NCBI RefSeq assembly: GCF_026625765.1
Contig: NZ_CP113062.1
Location: 3,038,001-3,102,000 of the forward strand
DNA length: 64,000 bases
Origin: Frigoribacterium sp. SL97
GTDB lineage: Bacteria > Actinomycetota > Actinomycetes > Actinomycetales > Microbacteriaceae
Reading direction: 5' to 3'
In this document: piece by piece, positions 1-7,860 of the stretch
Numbering within the stretch: the stretch's first letter is position 1
Layout of the letters: each line of letters begins with the position of its first letter
Translations under genes and position numbers: made by a program
Notes under the pieces: generated by a model
What the model saw: the letters and a program-made list of their open reading frames with translations, nothing else
Database searches by the model: none
Told to the model about the DNA's origin: nothing

Positions 1-1228
1 CCTTCTGCACGATGTCGCTCGGGTCACCGGACGAGATGAGCAGCAGTTGGAACTGGCTGAAGGCGTGCAGTTCGTCCGGGAAGAGATCGAGGACCCCGTC
101 GCTGATGCAGACGATCGTGTCGCCTGGGTGCAGCTGGTCGGCGTACGACGTCCAGCGGTCCCCGAGGCCGATGGGGAGGTCGGACGACTGCAGCCGCTCC
201 ACGAGACCGGTGGCGCGCCGGATGAGCGCCAGCCCGTGTCCGCCGTCGGCCCAACGGATCTCGCCCGACGGCGTGATGCGGGCGTGGAAGCACGTGGTGA
301 ACTGGACGTCGCCGTCACCGCTCGCGAGGCCCGTCGTCGCACGACGCAGGGCCACGGCGGGGTCGAGATCGTCCGACGAACTGCGGATGACGGAACGCAC
401 GGCGGCGGCGATCATCCCCGCTCCGACGCCTTTGCCCATGACGTCCCCCACGGTCAGGGCGATGCCGTCCGGGGTGGGATACCAGTCGTAGAAGTCGCCC
501 CCGACGGCGCGGGCGGGGATGCACCTCCCCCGGACGGCGAACATCTCGGGAAGGAGGCTCGTCTTCGGTGGCAGGAGCGACTGCTGGATGGTCGCGGCCC
601 GGTCGAGCTCCCGTTCGACCGCGTGCTGCTGCGCTCGGGACAGCTCCACCTTGCGGCTCGCCTGCCGGGCGAGCTCGTTGATGGCGAGGCCGATGGTGGC
701 GTAGATGGCCAGGGAGAAGGCGATGCGGATGAACTCGCTGGGCGCGCGTCCGCTCGGCTCGATCACGAACGGCAGCATGAAGGTGACCGCCGATCCGATC
801 AGCAGCCACACGATGCTGAGCCGCCCCGGCCACACGGCGATCCAGACGATCGGCAGCAGGATGATGGGGATGAAGACGGACCCGCTGTCACCCGTTCCGT
901 AGCGGAGCAGGCCCACCGCGACGAAGTCGGCGGCGGGGATGACGATCTCCCAGGTGAGCAGGCGGGGACGCCGGGAGACCACCGAGGCGAAGACGACGCC
1001 GCAGAACGCGGCGAAGACGCCGGCCCACATGCTCGGTGCATCGCTGACGGGCAACCACGGGATGAGCGTGCTCACGACCGCGGCGAGCAACACGAAGAGG
1101 AAGACGAAGCCCTGCTTGAGCAGGGCGACGTGACGTCGCGAGCCGGCCGACATGACCCGCGCGAGGAGGCCGGAGTCGCCCCAGACGCTGGGGCGCAGGG
1201 TGTCGTTGCCCAACTGACTGACGCTCAT
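1..1228 (-). CDS. SpoIIE/RsbU-type PP2C serine phosphatase, membrane-bound (partial, 3' end missing)
   Basis: The reading frame is open from the ATG at 1228 to the left window edge (409 codons), so the last residues are missing. Residues of about 30-170 form several hydrophobic membrane segments; a short charged linker follows, then a SpoIIE-type phosphatase domain with GGDFYDWY near residue 243, GDVMGKG near 261 and DGVLDLF near the edge, whose Asp residues bind the catalytic metals. Enzymes of this family usually dephosphorylate anti-anti-sigma factors in partner-switching control of sigma factors; no such partner is visible here. The start is supported by the hexamer TAGCCT 6 nt upstream and the absence of a Shine-Dalgarno sequence, suggesting a leaderless mRNA. 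Confidence 0.9.
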   Translation of the reverse strand, partial: MSVSQLGNDTLRPSVWGDSGLLARVMSAGSRRHVALLKQGFVFLFVLLAAVVSTLIPWLPVSDAPSMWAGVFAAFCGVVFASVVSRRPRLLTWEIVIPAADFVAVGLLRYGTGDSGSVFIPIILLPIVWIAVWPGRLSIVWLLIGSAVTFMLPFVIEPSGRAPSEFIRIAFSLAIYATIGLAINELARQASRKVELSRAQQHAVERELDRAATIQQSLLPPKTSLLPEMFAVRGRCIPARAVGGDFYDWYPTPDGIALTVGDVMGKGVGAGMIAAAVRSVIRSSSDDLDPAVALRRATTGLASGDGDVQFTTCFHARITPSGEIRWADGGHGLALIRRATGLVERLQSSDLPIGLGDRWTSYADQLHPGDTIVCISDGVLDLFPDELHAFSQFQLLLISSGDPSDIVQK

Positions 1229-1234
1229 GACCCA

Positions 1235-1240
1235 AGGCTA
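1235..1240 (-). promoter_or_regulatory. -10 hexamer for the phosphatase gene (leaderless)
   Basis: TAGCCT lies 6 nt before the ATG at 1228, so transcription should start at or within a base or two of the start codon. No clear -35 box is seen. Confidence 0.5.
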
Positions 1241-1301
1241 GGGCGACCGGGCCTCCATCGGGGAGAAGGCGATGCCCCAGAACGTGGGGCGAGGACGAGA
1301 A

Positions 1302-1330
1302 ACGGCCCCTCCCGGGGAGGGAAGAGCCGT
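1302..1330 (-). terminator. Rho-independent terminator of tRNA-Ser
   Basis: On the minus strand, ACGGC and CCGT arms enclose an inner CCCTCC/GGAGGG stem, followed by TTTCTC. It begins 8 nt after the 3' end of the tRNA gene. Confidence 0.7.
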
Positions 1331-1337
1331 CTCGATG

Positions 1338-1422
1338 CGGAGGATAGGGGATTCGAACCCCTGAGGGCTTGCACCCAACACGCTTTCCAAGCGTGCGCCA
1401 TAGGCCACTAGGCGAATCCTCC
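1338..1422 (-). tRNA. tRNA-Ser (anticodon GGA)
   Basis: An 85-nt cloverleaf with acceptor arms GGAGGAT/ATCCTCC and discriminator G, the long variable arm typical of class II tRNAs, and a TTCGAAT T-loop. The anticodon stem CACGC/GCGTG encloses the loop TTGGAAA, giving anticodon GGA, which reads UCC and UCU serine codons. CCA is not encoded. Confidence 0.93.
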
Positions 1423-1530
1423 AGGGCGGGCACACGGTGAACCGGCGCACGACCGAGACCAGCGTACCGGACTCCGCGGGGCCCGGGGGACGCCCCCGTG
1501 TCGCTGCTGACCTTGAGGCTCCCTCATGGC

Positions 1531-1536
1531 TACCGT
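1531..1536 (+). promoter_or_regulatory. -10 hexamer for the YbaK-like gene (leaderless)
   Basis: TACCGT lies 6 nt upstream of the ATG at 1543. This favours 1543 over the in-frame GTG at 1498, which lies upstream of the hexamer. Confidence 0.5.
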
Positions 1537-1542
1537 CGGGGC

Positions 1543-2064
1543 ATGACCGACTCGCACCGCCCCTCCTCGGAGCACCTCGACGCCGCCCTGCCGCCGCGGG
1601 CCCGCGCCGTCGTCGCCGCCCTCCGTGCCGCCGGTGCCGAGGGCGAGGTCCGCGAGTTCGACGAGTCGACGCACACGGCCGCACAGGCCGCCGCCGCCCT
1701 CGGCTGCGAGGTGGGCGCCATCGCCAGCAGCCTGGTGTTCCACACCGGCGGGGAGGCCCTGCTCGTGCTCACCAGCGGCGCCCACCGGGTCGACACCGAC
1801 CTGGTGGCGTCGACGCTCGGCCGGGGCCCGATCATGCGGGCGAACGCCGACCAGGTGAAGCGCGCGACCGGCCAGGTCATCGGCGGCGTGGCCCCGGTCG
1901 GCCACCCCCGCCCGGTGCGGACGCTCGTCGACACCGCGCTCGAGACCCACGACGTGCTCTGGGCGAGCGCCGGCACCGCGAACACCGTTTTCGCCACGAC
2001 GTTCGCCGAGCTGGTGCGCGTGACCGGGGGCACCCCGGCGCGCGTCGCCTCCGACGACCTCTGA
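1543..2064 (+). CDS. YbaK/EbsC family aminoacyl-tRNA editing protein
   Basis: 173 aa, one YbaK/ProX-like editing domain over almost the whole length. Members hydrolyse mischarged tRNA, classically Cys-tRNA(Pro) or Ala-tRNA(Pro). The family signature appears as IASSLVF near residues 60-70, LLVLTSGAHRVD near 80-90 and the Gly-rich IGGVAPVGHP near 125. The Lys that YbaK enzymes carry in the first motif (VYKTLL in E. coli, from memory) is replaced by Ser here, a change I associate with the actinobacterial subgroup; substrate specificity therefore cannot be assigned. It is a single-gene unit following tRNA-Ser on the other strand. Confidence 0.85.
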   Translation: MTDSHRPSSEHLDAALPPRARAVVAALRAAGAEGEVREFDESTHTAAQAAAALGCEVGAIASSLVFHTGGEALLVLTSGAHRVDTDLVASTLGRGPIMRANADQVKRATGQVIGGVAPVGHPRPVRTLVDTALETHDVLWASAGTANTVFATTFAELVRVTGGTPARVASDDL

Positions 2065-2102
2065 GACCGGCCCCCTCGGTCGTCGACGTCGGCGGCCACC
2101 CG

Positions 2103-2108
2103 TAGCAT
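2103..2108 (+). promoter_or_regulatory. -10 hexamer for the S4-domain gene (leaderless)
   Basis: TAGCAT lies 6 nt before the ATG at 2115, with no Shine-Dalgarno sequence between. Confidence 0.5.
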
Positions 2109-2114
2109 TTCCCC

Positions 2115-2495
2115 ATGCCGCCCCTCACGTCCGCCCGCGTCGACGCCTGGCTCTGGGCCGTCCGGCTCTACAAGACCCGCTCGGCCGCCAACGCCGCCTG
2201 CCGGGCCGGTCACGTGCGGGTGAACGGCGAGCGCGTCAAGGCCGCCCAGGCCGTCCGTCCCGGCGACGAGGTCCGGGCGCGCATCGCAGGCTTCGAGCGG
2301 ATCGTCGTCGTCAAGACCTGCCTCGTGAAGCGCGTCGGTGCTCCGGCCGCGGCCGAGGCGATGACCGACCTCACTCCCCCGCCACCGCCGCGCGAAGAGG
2401 TCGCCGCCGTACCGGTCCGCGACCGAGGCGCGGGCCGCCCGACCAAGCGCGACCGTCGCGAGATCGAGCGCCTCCGGGACCGCGCAGAGAGCTGA
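2115..2495 (+). CDS. S4-domain RNA-binding protein, Hsp15-like
   Basis: 126 aa. The first 60 residues are an S4 fold: RVDAWLWAVRLYKTRS, then AGHVRVNGERVK and VRPGDEVRARI, the pattern of Hsp15/HslR, which binds stalled 50S subunits carrying nascent peptidyl-tRNA. The last 45 residues are Pro/Glu/Arg-rich and end in a basic stretch (KRDRREIERLRDR), common in actinobacterial members. The gene starts 51 bp after the YbaK-like gene but has its own -10 element. The role in ribosome rescue is inferred from the family. Confidence 0.85.
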   Translation: MPPLTSARVDAWLWAVRLYKTRSAANAACRAGHVRVNGERVKAAQAVRPGDEVRARIAGFERIVVVKTCLVKRVGAPAAAEAMTDLTPPPPPREEVAAVPVRDRGAGRPTKRDRREIERLRDRAES

Positions 2496-2653
2496 CACTC
2501 GCTCGACTCCCCCGATCGCGGGCTCCCCGCACTGGGGTGGGACGCCCCGGTATCTGTGCGAACGCATCGTCTACGCTGAGGGCACGGCGCTGCCCCGACA
2601 GCAGCAGCCTCGGGTCGGGGGACTCGGGGTCACGCCGACCCCAGGGGGACGAC

Positions 2654-3292
2654 ATGAACACGACCGACGCGGCGATGCCGACCGAGCGGGGCACCGTCAC
2701 GGTGCGGCCACGGCGCGAACTCGCCCGGAGCGCCACGCTCACCGGCGTCTTCAGCCTGTCACCCGTGCTGATCGCGGTGCTGTGGCTGACCCTGCCGAGC
2801 GGTCACCAGAGCGGCGTGCTGGCCGTCACCTGCGGCGTCGTGGTCATGGGACTGCTCATGTACTGGCGCTACCGCCTCTCGTACGCGGCCGTCACGCGCA
2901 GCGAGTTCGTCAAGCGGGGGTGGTTGCCCGGCTTCGTCCGGCTGCGGCGCGACGAGGTCGACTCCCTCGTGCTCGTCCGCACCTACCGGGACCACTCGAC
3001 CGAGACCGTCACGCAGCTGCTCGCCCTCGACGACGAGGGGCGACGCCTGTTCCGGATGCGGGGCACGTACTGGTCGGAGGCGTCCGTACACGCCGTCGTC
3101 GACGCACTCGGCATCCCGACGACCGTCCTGCCCCGGGCCCTCACCCGCCGCGAGTTCTTCGCGGCCTACCCCGACAGCCCCTACTGGTACGAGAGCCGCC
3201 CGTGGATCGGGGTCACCATCGCCTGCGGCCTGTTCGCCCTGGCGACCGGCACGCTCGTGGTGCTCTTCCAGGCGTTCGGCAACCCCGCCTGA
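2654..3292 (+). CDS. Membrane protein of unknown function, PH-like domain possible
   Basis: 212 aa. Two hydrophobic segments near residues 30-70 form an N-terminal hairpin (FSLSPVLIAVLWL and GVLAVTCGVVVMGLLM), and a third (ACGLFALATGTLVVLF) lies at the C-terminus. The region between starts like bacterial PH-domain proteins (YRLSYAAVTRSEFVKRG, then a stretch on which residues face the cytosol), so a bacterial PH-like fold is possible but I cannot confirm it. The ATG at 2654 is chosen because it follows AGGGGG at a good distance; the frame is open upstream to 2537. I do not recognise a function. Confidence 0.65.
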   Translation: MNTTDAAMPTERGTVTVRPRRELARSATLTGVFSLSPVLIAVLWLTLPSGHQSGVLAVTCGVVVMGLLMYWRYRLSYAAVTRSEFVKRGWLPGFVRLRRDEVDSLVLVRTYRDHSTETVTQLLALDDEGRRLFRMRGTYWSEASVHAVVDALGIPTTVLPRALTRREFFAAYPDSPYWYESRPWIGVTIACGLFALATGTLVVLFQAFGNPA

Positions 3293-3313
3293 GGACGTGC
3301 CCGCGGGCCCGGG

Positions 3314-3379
3314 CCTGCACCGCCTCGGGCTGCACCGACTCGGGGGCTGCACCGACTCGGGGCTGCACCGACTCGGGGC
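3314..3379. repeat. Short tandem repeat, about four copies of a 16-17 bp unit
   Basis: The unit CTGCACCGACTCGGGG occurs about four times in a row, the first copy with one substitution (CCGCCTC). The array fills the gap between two convergent genes and ends at the stop codon of the HerA-like gene. It has no strong hairpin of its own. Confidence 0.85.
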
Positions 3380-5302
3380 TCAGCGGCGACGCAGCGTGCC
3401 GAAGATGCCCTTGACGACCTCGCGCACGACCGCCTTGCCGGCACTCGACCCGAGGACCTCGCCGAGCAACCCGCCGGTCGATCCGGACCCCGACGAACGG
3501 GACCCCGAGGAGGCGCGGGTCGTCGTCCCGCGCCCGGCACGCGCCTTCGCGGCCGCCCGCTCGGCTCGCTCGAACTCCTTCTGCTGACGTTCGTACTCGG
3601 CCTGGGCGGCCCTCCGCTCGCGCTCGGCGGCGGTGACCGCCCGGGCGTCCGCCTTCTCGCGGGCCGCGGCCTCCTTCAGCTGGGCGTCGATCGTCGCCTG
3701 ACGTGCCGCGGCGTCGGTCCGTTCGCGCTGGTCGAGCGCGGCGGCCTCGAGCTTGCGGGCGAGGATCTCCCGGGCCGAGTCGCGGTCGATCGACGCCCCG
3801 TAGGCGGCGGTCAACGGCGACGCCGCGACCGCCGCGGTCATGACGTCGGCCGGGGTCGGCGACATCGAACCGCGCGGGGCACGGAGGCGCGTCCACGCGA
3901 CCGGGCTGGGAGCCCCCTTCTCGTTCATGACCGTCACCACCGCCTCCCCGGTGGCGAGGCCGGTGAGCACCGCGGCGAGGTCGTAGTCGCTCGTCGGGTA
4001 CGTCGACACCGTCGCCCGCAGGGCCTTCGCGTCGTCGGGCGTGAAGGCGCGGAGCTGGTGCTGGACGCGCGAGCCGAGCTGGGCGAGCACCTCGCCCGGG
4101 ACGTCCTTCGGGGTCTGGGTGACGAAGACGATGCCCACGCCCTTGGACCGGATGAGCCGGACGGTCTGCGTGATCTGCGCCAGGAACTCCTTCGAGGCGT
4201 CGGCGAACAGCAGGTGCGCCTCGTCGAAGAAGAAGACGAGCTTCGGCTTGTCGAGGTCGCCCACCTCGGGCAGGTCGTTGTAGAGGTCGGCGAGCAGCCA
4301 CATCAGGAAGGTCGAGAACAGCGCCGGCTGGTCGTGCACGCCGGGCACCTCGAGCAGGCTGACGACGCCACGACCGTCCTCGGCCGTGCGGAGGAACTCG
4401 GCGGTGTCGATCTCGGGCTCGCCGAAGAACGCGTCGGCCCCCCGGTCGGCGAACGTGATCAGCTCGCGGAGGATCACCCCGACGGTCTGTCTGCTCAGCC
4501 CGCCCAGCCCCTCGAGCTCGCGCTTGCCCTCGTCGCTCGTCAGCCAGGTCAGCACGGCCCGCAGGTCGGACAGGTCGAGCAGCGGCAGCCCGGCCTGCGC
4601 GGCGTAGTGGAACACCAGGCCGAGGCTGCTCTCCTGCGTGTCGTTGAGGCCGAGCACCTTGCTGAGCAGCAGCGACCCGAAACCGCTGACCGTCGCGCGG
4701 ACCGGCACGCCGGTGCCCTTGCCGCCCAGGGCGAAGTACTCGGTCGGTGCCGCCTGCGGCGACCAGTCCTGGCCGATCCCCCGCGTGCGGGCCAGCAGCT
4801 TCTCGTTCGCCTCGCCCGGCGTCGCGATGCCCGACAGGTCGCCCTTGACGTCGGCCGCGAACACCGGGACCCCGGCCGCCGAGAGCTGCTCGGCGAGCAC
4901 CTGCAGGGTCCTGGTCTTGCCCGTGCCGGTCGCACCGGCCACGAGCCCGTGCCGGTTGAGCATCGCGAGCGGGATGCGCACGGGCACGTCGACCCGGGCA
5001 TCGCCGTTCACGAGGGCGCCGAGCTCGAGGGCGGGACCGTCGAAACCGTAGCCCGCGCGGACGAGGTCGACCGCCGACTCGTCGAGCGGCCCGCCGGGCG
5101 GGACGGGCAGGCCGTCGACCGGGGTGCCGGCGACCGGCTCGGGTTCGGTCAGCCCGGCGTCCGCCGCGGCGTCGGCGACGTCCGCCTCGGCCGCGAGCCG
5201 CTCGGCCCGCGCGAGTGCCGCCTCCGCGTCCTGCTTCGCCTTCTCGGCGGCGGCGACCGCTGCGGCGGCCTCCGCCCTGGCCTGCTCGAGCGCGTCCGTC
5301 AT
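3380..5302 (-). CDS. HerA-like/DUF853 ATPase
   Basis: 640 aa. Residues 5-45 are an Ala/Glu-rich coiled coil. The P-loop GATGTGKT is at 123-130, FAADVKGDLSG follows about 30 residues later, and Walker B LVFFFDEAHLLF is near residue 359. A second Glu/Arg-rich coiled coil spans roughly 530-600 before a Ser/Gly-rich tail. This is the architecture of the DUF853 family (E. coli YjgR), FtsK/HerA-superfamily ATPases whose substrate is unknown; DNA translocation is inferred from the superfamily. The ATG at 5302 is preceded by TAGGCT at 6 nt. The tail carries two copies of the GGAGGCGCG motif (3509, 3883). Confidence 0.9.
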   Translation of the reverse strand: MTDALEQARAEAAAAVAAAEKAKQDAEAALARAERLAAEADVADAAADAGLTEPEPVAGTPVDGLPVPPGGPLDESAVDLVRAGYGFDGPALELGALVNGDARVDVPVRIPLAMLNRHGLVAGATGTGKTRTLQVLAEQLSAAGVPVFAADVKGDLSGIATPGEANEKLLARTRGIGQDWSPQAAPTEYFALGGKGTGVPVRATVSGFGSLLLSKVLGLNDTQESSLGLVFHYAAQAGLPLLDLSDLRAVLTWLTSDEGKRELEGLGGLSRQTVGVILRELITFADRGADAFFGEPEIDTAEFLRTAEDGRGVVSLLEVPGVHDQPALFSTFLMWLLADLYNDLPEVGDLDKPKLVFFFDEAHLLFADASKEFLAQITQTVRLIRSKGVGIVFVTQTPKDVPGEVLAQLGSRVQHQLRAFTPDDAKALRATVSTYPTSDYDLAAVLTGLATGEAVVTVMNEKGAPSPVAWTRLRAPRGSMSPTPADVMTAAVAASPLTAAYGASIDRDSAREILARKLEAAALDQRERTDAAARQATIDAQLKEAAAREKADARAVTAAERERRAAQAEYERQQKEFERAERAAAKARAGRGTTTRASSGSRSSGSGSTGGLLGEVLGSSAGKAVVREVVKGIFGTLRRR

Positions 5303-5308
5303 GCGGCC

Positions 5309-5314
5309 AGCCTA
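5309..5314 (-). promoter_or_regulatory. -10 hexamer for the HerA-like gene (leaderless)
   Basis: TAGGCT lies 6 nt before the ATG at 5302. The same hexamer and spacing recur at 17414. Confidence 0.5.
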
Positions 5315-5396
5315 GGCACCCTGCGCACCGCGGTCCGGGCGAGTTCGGCCACACCGGGCGACGCCGCACGCCGGCCTCGTCCGGACCCGCCCGTGA

Positions 5397-5453
5397 TCGA
5401 CCGCGCGAGCGGCGCCGAGAGCGCCCCGGTCGTCGACCCCGCGAGCGGCACCG
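5397..5453. repeat. Pair of 21-bp direct repeats upstream of the HerA-like gene
   Basis: TCGACCGCGCGAGCGGCGCCG at 5397-5417 and TCGACCCCGCGAGCGGCACCG at 5433-5453 match at 19 of 21 positions, 36 bp apart. The second copy abuts the stop codon of the PAP2 gene. The 151-bp gap holds no other feature except the -10 element. Confidence 0.7.
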
Positions 5454-6164
5454 TCAGGCGTGGCGCCCCTGCCAGATCCAGCCGCGACCCCGCACGTGCT
5501 CCTGCTCGTCGAGCAGCCGGTGCGCGACCGGGGCCCAGAGGACGACCGCGACCCCGGCACCGATCAGCAGCCCGCCGATCGTGTCGGTCAGCCAGTGCGC
5601 CCCGAGGTAGGTGCGGCTGAGCAGCATCAGCACCGTGTAGGCCGCGCCTGCGACCCACACCCAGACGCGTCGCAGGATCACCCCGAGCACGACGGCCAGC
5701 GTCGCGGCGTTGGACGTGTGGCCCGAGGGGAACGAGCCGTAGTCGCTCACCACGAGGATGTCCTCGGGACGGGCCCGGCCGAACGTGTGCTTGACGACCT
5801 GGACCACGCCCGCGCTGAGCGCGCAGGCGGCGATCCAGTAGAGCGCGGCCCAGGGGCGACGGCGCAGCAGGAAGAGCGCGGCGACGCCCAGCGGGACGAC
5901 GAAGACGCCGACCACGCCCGCGCCGATCGAGTTGAAGATCAACGAGGGGACGTCCCAGAACGGGCTGCGGTGCTCGACCAGTTCGCCCATGAACCGCTCG
6001 TCGACGCCGATCACCCCCGCCCGGGCCGTGATCACGACGCCGAGCAGCAGCACGACGCCGATGGCGCCGAGCGCGCTGAACACCCACCAGCGGCGCTGCA
6101 CGCGGCGGGCCACCCGTTCTTCGGACGGCGAGGCGGGCTTCGGGGCGAGCGGGTCGGTGCGCAT
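5454..6164 (-). CDS. PAP2-family membrane phosphatase
   Basis: 236 aa with about six membrane helices. The three acid-phosphatase motifs are complete: KHTFGRARP at 125-133, PSGH at 146-149 and SRTYLGAHWLTD at 183-194, with His149 and His190 as the catalytic pair. Family members act on lipid phosphates such as undecaprenyl diphosphate or phosphatidic acid at the outer face of the membrane. The start at 6164 follows TACCGT at 6 nt; the frame is open further upstream through a repeat array, which would give an artificial Arg/Ser-rich N-terminus. Confidence 0.88.
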   Translation of the reverse strand: MRTDPLAPKPASPSEERVARRVQRRWWVFSALGAIGVVLLLGVVITARAGVIGVDERFMGELVEHRSPFWDVPSLIFNSIGAGVVGVFVVPLGVAALFLLRRRPWAALYWIAACALSAGVVQVVKHTFGRARPEDILVVSDYGSFPSGHTSNAATLAVVLGVILRRVWVWVAGAAYTVLMLLSRTYLGAHWLTDTIGGLLIGAGVAVVLWAPVAHRLLDEQEHVRGRGWIWQGRHA

Positions 6165-6170
6165 CCCCAG

Positions 6171-6176
6171 ACGGTA
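6171..6176 (-). promoter_or_regulatory. -10 hexamer for the PAP2 gene (leaderless)
   Basis: TACCGT lies 6 nt before the ATG at 6164. It sits directly beside the GGAGGCGCG repeat array, so promoter and array are adjacent. Confidence 0.5.
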
Positions 6177-6281
6177 CCGGGAGGCGCGGGTCGGCGACCG
6201 GGAGGCGCGGATCGGCGACCGGGAGGCGCCGGTCGTCGACGCTCGACGACGGACGACCGGGAGGCGCGGGTCAGCGACCCA
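6177..6281. repeat. Array of GGAGGCGCG-centred 21-bp repeats
   Basis: Copies of the unit CGGGAGGCGCGGGTCGGCGAC begin near 6178, 6199 and 6220 with a 21-bp period; a fourth is near 6258 after a 17-bp interruption. The third copy reads GGAGGCGCC. The array fills the space between the PAP2 promoter and the stop codon of the MFS gene (6271), and its last copy overlaps that gene's 3' end. It is the densest local cluster of a motif found throughout the window. Confidence 0.85.
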
Positions 6282-7500
6282 GCGCCGGCACCGTCCGCGG
6301 GCGCACCAGCAGCCACAGGCTCGCGATGGCCACGCACGAGGTGGCGACCATGACACTGCCCATCGGCACGGCGGACCCGATGCCGAGAAACCCGACCACC
6401 GGCGAGATGAGCCCCGCCAGGCCGAAGTTCAGCGCGCCGAGCAACGACGCCGCCGTCCCTGCCTCCTTGCCGTGGTTGGCGAGCCCGAGCACCTGGACCT
6501 GCGGGAACGAGAAGCCGCAGGCCGCGATGAAGAACCACAGCGGCACGAGGATGCCCACGAGCCCGGCACCGAGCGAGTCGAGCACGACGATCGACGCGGC
6601 GGCGAGCAGCAGGACGATCGTCGAGCAGGCGAGGATCCACTGCGGCCCGACCCGCCGGGCCAGCCGCGAGCTGATCTGGACGCCGGCGACGATCCCGAGC
6701 GAGTTGATCGCGAACAGGTAGCCGTACTGCTGGGCGTTCAGGCCGTAGACCTCCTGGAAGAGGAACGACGAGGCCGAGAGGTACGAGAACAGACCCGAGA
6801 AGACCATCGCCCCGATCAGGGCGACGCCGACGAAGATCCGGTCGCTGAAGAGCACCTTGTAGCGCTGCCCGAGGGTCGTGTGCCCGGCCTCGTGCCGCCG
6901 GGCGGGCGGCAGGGTCTCGACGATCAGGAAGATCGCGGCGATGATCACGAACGCGCCGTAGGCCACGAGGAACACGAAGATGCCGCGCCAGCTGGTGAAG
7001 GCCAGCAGCTGCGAGCCGATGACGGGCGCGACGATGGGGGCGAGCCCGTTCACCAGGGCGAGACGCGACAGCATGCGCACGAGCGGCAGCCCACCGAACA
7101 GGTCGCGCACCGTCGCCATGGCGACGACGCCCCCGGCGGCGGCACCCATGCCCTGCAGCACCCGGAAGACGGCGAGCAGCTCGATGGTCGGCGCGCTGGC
7201 GGCGCCGATGCTGGCGAGGATGTGCACGGCGGTCGCGACGATCAGCGGCGTGCGACGGCCGACCTTGTCGCTCCACGGCCCGACCAGCAGCTGCCCCACC
7301 CCGAAGCCGATCGTCGTCGCCGTCAGCGTCAGCTGGATGACGCCGCTGTCGACGGAGAAGTCCCGGCTGAGTTCGGGGAACGCCGGCAGGTAGAGGTCGA
7401 TCGTGAACGGCCCGAGCGCGGTGAGCGCGCCGAGCACGACGACGTAGACGAGCCGCTGGCGGCGGGTCAGGGAGTCACCCGGGTGGACGACGGTGGTCAC
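6271..7500 (-). CDS. MFS drug-resistance transporter, Bcr/CflA-like
   Basis: 409 aa with 12 predicted membrane helices. The first 20 residues after the cytosolic tail (LVYVVVLGALTALGPFTIDL) and YLPAFPEL are the typical start of Bcr/CflA proton-driven efflux pumps; the MFS loop 2-3 motif appears as GPWSDKVGRRTP near residue 80, and the mid-helix GLAPIVAPVIG follows. The GTG at 7500 has AGGA 8 nt upstream. A TetR regulator lies divergently 360 bp away and is the likely repressor, with an inducing substrate I cannot predict. The C-terminus overlaps the repeat array. Confidence 0.88.
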   Translation of the reverse strand: MTTVVHPGDSLTRRQRLVYVVVLGALTALGPFTIDLYLPAFPELSRDFSVDSGVIQLTLTATTIGFGVGQLLVGPWSDKVGRRTPLIVATAVHILASIGAASAPTIELLAVFRVLQGMGAAAGGVVAMATVRDLFGGLPLVRMLSRLALVNGLAPIVAPVIGSQLLAFTSWRGIFVFLVAYGAFVIIAAIFLIVETLPPARRHEAGHTTLGQRYKVLFSDRIFVGVALIGAMVFSGLFSYLSASSFLFQEVYGLNAQQYGYLFAINSLGIVAGVQISSRLARRVGPQWILACSTIVLLLAAASIVVLDSLGAGLVGILVPLWFFIAACGFSFPQVQVLGLANHGKEAGTAASLLGALNFGLAGLISPVVGFLGIGSAVPMGSVMVATSCVAIASLWLLVRPRTVPALGR

Positions 7501-7860
7501 GAGGCAGGTCCTGTCTGGGGGGTCGCGGAGGGGCGGTCACGGAGGGAGGGCACGGGGCGGTCACGGATCGGGGCACGCGAGGAGGCGCGGCCACGACGAC
7601 GAGGCCGGCTCGCGGCTCGAATCGATGCGACCGGGCCGTCGCGCACGACCACCACGAGATCGCAGGGGGTGGGAGGAGGGAGGGGAACGGCGTCGCTGCA
7701 CGACACCCGTCGGTTCTCAGCCTAACCCTGCCGTGCACCCCCGCGACAGACCTTCCGCCTCGGCGGCTCGCGCCGTGCCGTGTCGGCGCGTCGGCCCGGT
7801 CTAGGCTCGACCTGGCCTCGGACGCGATCGTCCCGTCCGAGCACCCGAGGAGGAACGTCC
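7501..7860. other. 360-bp divergent regulatory region between the MFS and TetR genes
   Basis: No gene is visible. The MFS-proximal part is G-rich on the plus strand (GGGGGG, GGGG, GGG, GGG, GGGG runs at 7517-7560) and holds the direct repeat at 7530-7567 and one GGAGGCGCG motif at 7581. The TetR-proximal end holds TAGGCT at 7801, a possible -10 element for a transcript with a leader of about 50 nt. Confidence 0.6.
7530..7567. repeat. Direct repeat in the MFS/TetR intergenic region
   Basis: GGGGCGGTCACGGA occurs at 7530-7543 and again at 7554-7567, exact over 14 bp and 24 bp apart. It lies about 30-65 bp upstream of the MFS start and is a possible regulator-binding site, although TetR proteins normally use inverted repeats. 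Confidence 0.65.
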
